7,486 bases of DNA, taken from contig CAJXJV010000058.1 of the NCBI GenBank assembly GCA_913055135.1, positions 1-7,486 of the forward strand, read 5' to 3'. The position numbers and the translations under genes are program-made. This document shows positions 6,259-7,486 of the stretch, piece after piece (within the stretch, counting starts at the first letter, position 1; each line of letters starts with the position of its first letter). Source of the stretch: an uncultured Desulfurobacterium sp. Lineage in GTDB: Bacteria; Aquificota; Aquificia; Desulfurobacteriales; Desulfurobacteriaceae. The notes under the pieces were generated by a model. The model searched no databases. It was not told the DNA's origin and saw only the letters and a program-made list of their open reading frames with translations.

Positions 6259-6873
6259 AACGCTTTCGAGGTTGTACTCAATCTCCAGCTGGAATGTTAA
6301 CTTATCGTTCTTTATGGTATCAGGAATTGGTGGAAACTTTGCCCTTTTTATCGCTATGCAGGTCGCTTCCTGCAAAATATTGCTCTTTCCATTCAAGGGT
6401 TTGCATTCCACAACTTCCCCTTTTCTATCCAGAGTAAAATTAACAGATACAATTCCTTCTTCTCCTCGTTCTATAGCTTCCAGTGGATAGAAAATATTCT
6501 CTTCAATTCCACTTCTGATTGCATCTATGTAATAGGCTGGCAGATTTCCCTGGAGTGGTTTTAAACCTCCAGGTTTTTTAGGTTTTTCTTTTTCTTTTTT
6601 CTGTTTTTTGGGCAGCTTCTTTAACGGCTTTTCGGAAACGATTTCCGGTTTCTTTTTGGGAATAGATGCCTTTTTAACCTCCTTCTTTCCTTTCTTTCTT
6701 ATTTCCCTTTTGATTTCGACCCTCTGCTCTTTCTGCTTTATAAGGGAAATCTTAATGACCTGTCTAACTTCTTCTCTCTCAGGCTTTTTCAGACTTTCCA
6801 GAATTTCTATAAATCCAAGCTCTATCAAAAGAGATAAAATAAAAGCAAGTGAAAACCTAACGGCTGTTCTCAT
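6253..6873 (-). CDS. TonB/TolA-like energy transducer
   Basis: A 206-residue protein: an N-terminal membrane anchor (about 5-25, FSLAFILSLLIELGFIEIL), a long periplasmic linker rich in Lys, Glu and some Pro (about 45-105), and a C-terminal TonB/TolA-type domain (about 112-203) with IFYPLEAIERGEEG at 127-140, VSVNFTLDRKGEVVE at 142-156, CIAIKRAKFPPIPD at 172-185 and FQLEIEYNL at 194-202. Such proteins carry force from an ExbB/ExbD-type proton-driven motor across the periplasm. The strongly charged linker and the C-A-I-K-x-A-x-x-P-x-P pattern also recall TolA, so TonB versus TolA is not settled. Cys157 and Cys172 could form a disulfide. The ATG at 6873 has AAGGA 5 bases upstream and overlaps the exbD end by 17 bases, pointing to coupling; a TTG at 6888 would add 5 residues but has no better site. 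Confidence 0.88.
   Translation of the reverse strand: MRTAVRFSLAFILSLLIELGFIEILESLKKPEREEVRQVIKISLIKQKEQRVEIKREIRKKGKKEVKKASIPKKKPEIVSEKPLKKLPKKQKKEKEKPKKPGGLKPLQGNLPAYYIDAIRSGIEENIFYPLEAIERGEEGIVSVNFTLDRKGEVVECKPLNGKSNILQEATCIAIKRAKFPPIPDTIKNDKLTFQLEIEYNLESVK
6549..6579 (+). terminator. Plus-strand intrinsic terminator inside the tonB-like gene
   Basis: CCTGGAG (6549-6555) and CTCCAGG (6567-6573) form a perfect 7-bp stem with five G-C pairs around an 11-base loop, followed at once by six T (6574-6579) and further T-runs. This is a standard Rho-independent terminator on the plus strand. The only plus-strand gene upstream is the lipoprotein gene ending at 6250, so its transcript could run about 300 bases antisense into the tonB-like gene before stopping. 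The same bases encode the P-G-G-L-K-P part and Lys-rich linker of the minus-strand protein, so the T-runs could be a by-product of Lys codons. Confidence 0.5.
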
Positions 6874-7285
6874 CCCTTTCCTTCGCAATGAGACCTATTG
6901 AGTTAATGCCTGCTTCTTGAGCTGCGTCCATCACATTAACAAGAAGCTGAACCTTTGAGTTTCTATCTGCATTTATAGCAAGAGAAACATGAGGATTTTT
7001 TACCTTAGCATTTTTGAGGAATTTCCTTAGTTGCTCAAGATTAACCTTCTTGTTCCCAAAGTAGATACTCCCGTTTTCTTTGATGGTAACTGTGACGATC
7101 TCCTTTTTGACCTGAATATTCGATCTCTGGGTTGTTTCCGGTGGATTGGTCTTAATCGCAAGGCCAGGAATAATGCTTCCCGCAATAAGGACAAAGAAAG
7201 CAAGCAGGAAAAGCATCACATCTACCATAGGAATAATTATGAGCTGAGGCTTTTCCTCGGAAATATCATCTTTAAACTTAAACAT
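6857..7285 (-). CDS. exbD: ExbD/TolR-family biopolymer transport protein
   Basis: A 142-residue protein with the ExbD/TolR plan: short cytoplasmic N-terminus, one membrane span (about 15-38) and a periplasmic domain (about 40-142). IIIPMVDVMLFLLAFFVL at 16-33 contains Asp22, the position of the essential proton-carrying Asp of E. coli ExbD (Asp25). The Asn usually seen just before the Pro (I-N-x-x-P) is replaced by Ile. The periplasmic part shows VTIKENGSIYFGNKKVNLEQ, then VSLAINADRNSKVQLLVNVM and AGINSIGLIAKE, the family's terminal beta-alpha-beta pattern. It works with a five-subunit ExbB/TolQ ring to use the proton motive force. An ATG at 7291 is also open, but AGGAG (7292-7296) abuts it and sits 6 bases before ATG 7285, so 7285 is chosen. 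It overlaps the tonB-like gene downstream. Confidence 0.93.
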   Translation of the reverse strand: MFKFKDDISEEKPQLIIIPMVDVMLFLLAFFVLIAGSIIPGLAIKTNPPETTQRSNIQVKKEIVTVTIKENGSIYFGNKKVNLEQLRKFLKNAKVKNPHVSLAINADRNSKVQLLVNVMDAAQEAGINSIGLIAKERDENSR

Positions 7286-7291
7286 CAACAT

Positions 7292-7296
7292 CTCCT
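7292..7296 (-). promoter_or_regulatory. Ribosome binding site deciding the exbD start
   Basis: AGGAG on the minus strand lies 6 bases before ATG 7285 but directly abuts ATG 7291, a spacing too short for initiation. The shorter protein, beginning M-F-K-F-K-D-D, is therefore preferred. Confidence 0.7.
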
Positions 7297-7330
7297 CACG
7301 TAAGCTTCTCTAAAGCACTGCAAAACCTGA

Positions 7331-7423
7331 TCAATGAGATTCACCTTTTTGCTTCATTGGTAGTGCAGCATAAAGGAAGATTCCCATAATGAGCAGAGCT
7401 AAAATAACCAACAGAATTTGCAT
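7331..7423 (-). CDS. Putative 30-residue single-span membrane protein
   Basis: A short frame from ATG 7423 to TGA 7331 encodes 30 residues: a hydrophobic helix, MQILLVILALLIMGIFLYAA, then a short basic tail L-P-M-K-Q-K-G-E-S-H. The composition is what a real membrane microprotein would show. AGGTG lies 6 bases before the ATG; an in-frame GTG at 7432 would add three residues and has AAGGAGG about 10 bases upstream. It sits in the gap between the upstream gene's stop (7437) and exbD (7285), on the same strand, so it is probably translated from the exbD transcript. I do not recognise the family. It could be an accessory subunit of the Exb motor or of the upstream protein. Evidence is composition, spacing and a ribosome site only. 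Confidence 0.5.
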   Translation of the reverse strand: MQILLVILALLIMGIFLYAALPMKQKGESH

Positions 7424-7436
7424 TATCAACACCTTT

Positions 7437-7486
7437 TTAAAGCCTCCTTAACTGGTTAACCTTCTGCTTATACACAGAAATCAGAA
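7437..7486 (-). CDS. C-terminal end of an unidentified upstream gene (cut by window edge)
   Basis: One minus-strand frame is open from the right edge to a TAA at 7439-7437 and gives 15 residues, LISVYKQKVNQLRRL. The basic, Leu-spaced tail is like the cytoplasmic C-terminal end of ExbB/TolQ/MotA-type proteins, and an exbB gene is the expected neighbour upstream of exbD, but 15 residues cannot prove this. The AAGGAGG just before its stop would serve the next small gene. Confidence 0.4.
   Translation of the reverse strand, partial: LISVYKQKVNQLRRL

Noticed and set aside
6589..6720. Long T/C-rich stretch on the plus strand considered as a simple repeat or regulatory tract.
   Set aside because: It is explained by Lys/Glu-rich linker codons (AAA, AAG, GAA) of the minus-strand tonB-like gene.
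7285..7344. A 19-codon minus-strand frame from GTG 7344 whose TGA overlaps the exbD ATG as TGATG.
   Set aside because: There is no ribosome site before the GTG, the peptide has no recognisable composition and it overlaps the better-supported 30-residue frame; the TGATG overlap may be chance.

Overview
The window looks like chromosomal DNA of a Gram-negative, probably thermophilic and anaerobic or microaerophilic bacterium. A TonB/ExbD pair and an apparent outer-membrane lipoprotein imply a double membrane. The proteins are rich in Lys, Glu and Ile, arginine is mostly AGA/AGG, and Shine-Dalgarno sites are strong. This mix fits Aquificota such as the Desulfurobacterium/Thermovibrio group, but that placement is inference from style and no marker gene is present. 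There is no tRNA, rRNA, CRISPR array, insertion sequence or phage gene, and no gene-free stretch reaches 300 bases.

Layout. Positions 1-5648 are a tight minus-strand block. In transcription order it holds a 1066-residue tandem acyl-CoA dehydratase activase-like protein (5648-2448), a CstA-type transporter (2406-721), an 88-residue small protein starting at GTG inside the cstA end (743-477), a DUF2283-type protein (446-237), and the first 74 residues of an ArsA/Get3-like ATPase that runs off the left edge (222-1). The 77 bases at 5649-5725 are a divergent control region with a perfect 8-bp inverted repeat next to the activase ribosome site. One plus-strand gene follows, a coiled-coil lipoprotein (5726-6250). 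It converges with a second minus-strand operon: an unidentified gene cut by the right edge, a 30-residue single-membrane-span protein, ExbD, and a TonB/TolA-like protein ending 2 bases from the lipoprotein gene.

How the parts may work together. ExbD and the TonB/TolA-like protein belong to a proton-motive-force-driven transducer that moves energy to the outer membrane. An ExbB partner is expected upstream but cannot be shown here. The left block pairs a carbon-starvation/pyruvate-type permease with a small accessory protein and an ArsA-like P-loop ATPase, preceded by a large iron-sulfur activase-like protein whose own substrate enzyme is not in the window. The transporter/small protein/DUF2283/ArsA-like set is the best candidate for an undescribed functional unit. 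The most notable non-coding signals are the 5658-5677 palindrome and a strong plus-strand intrinsic terminator buried antisense inside the tonB-like gene.
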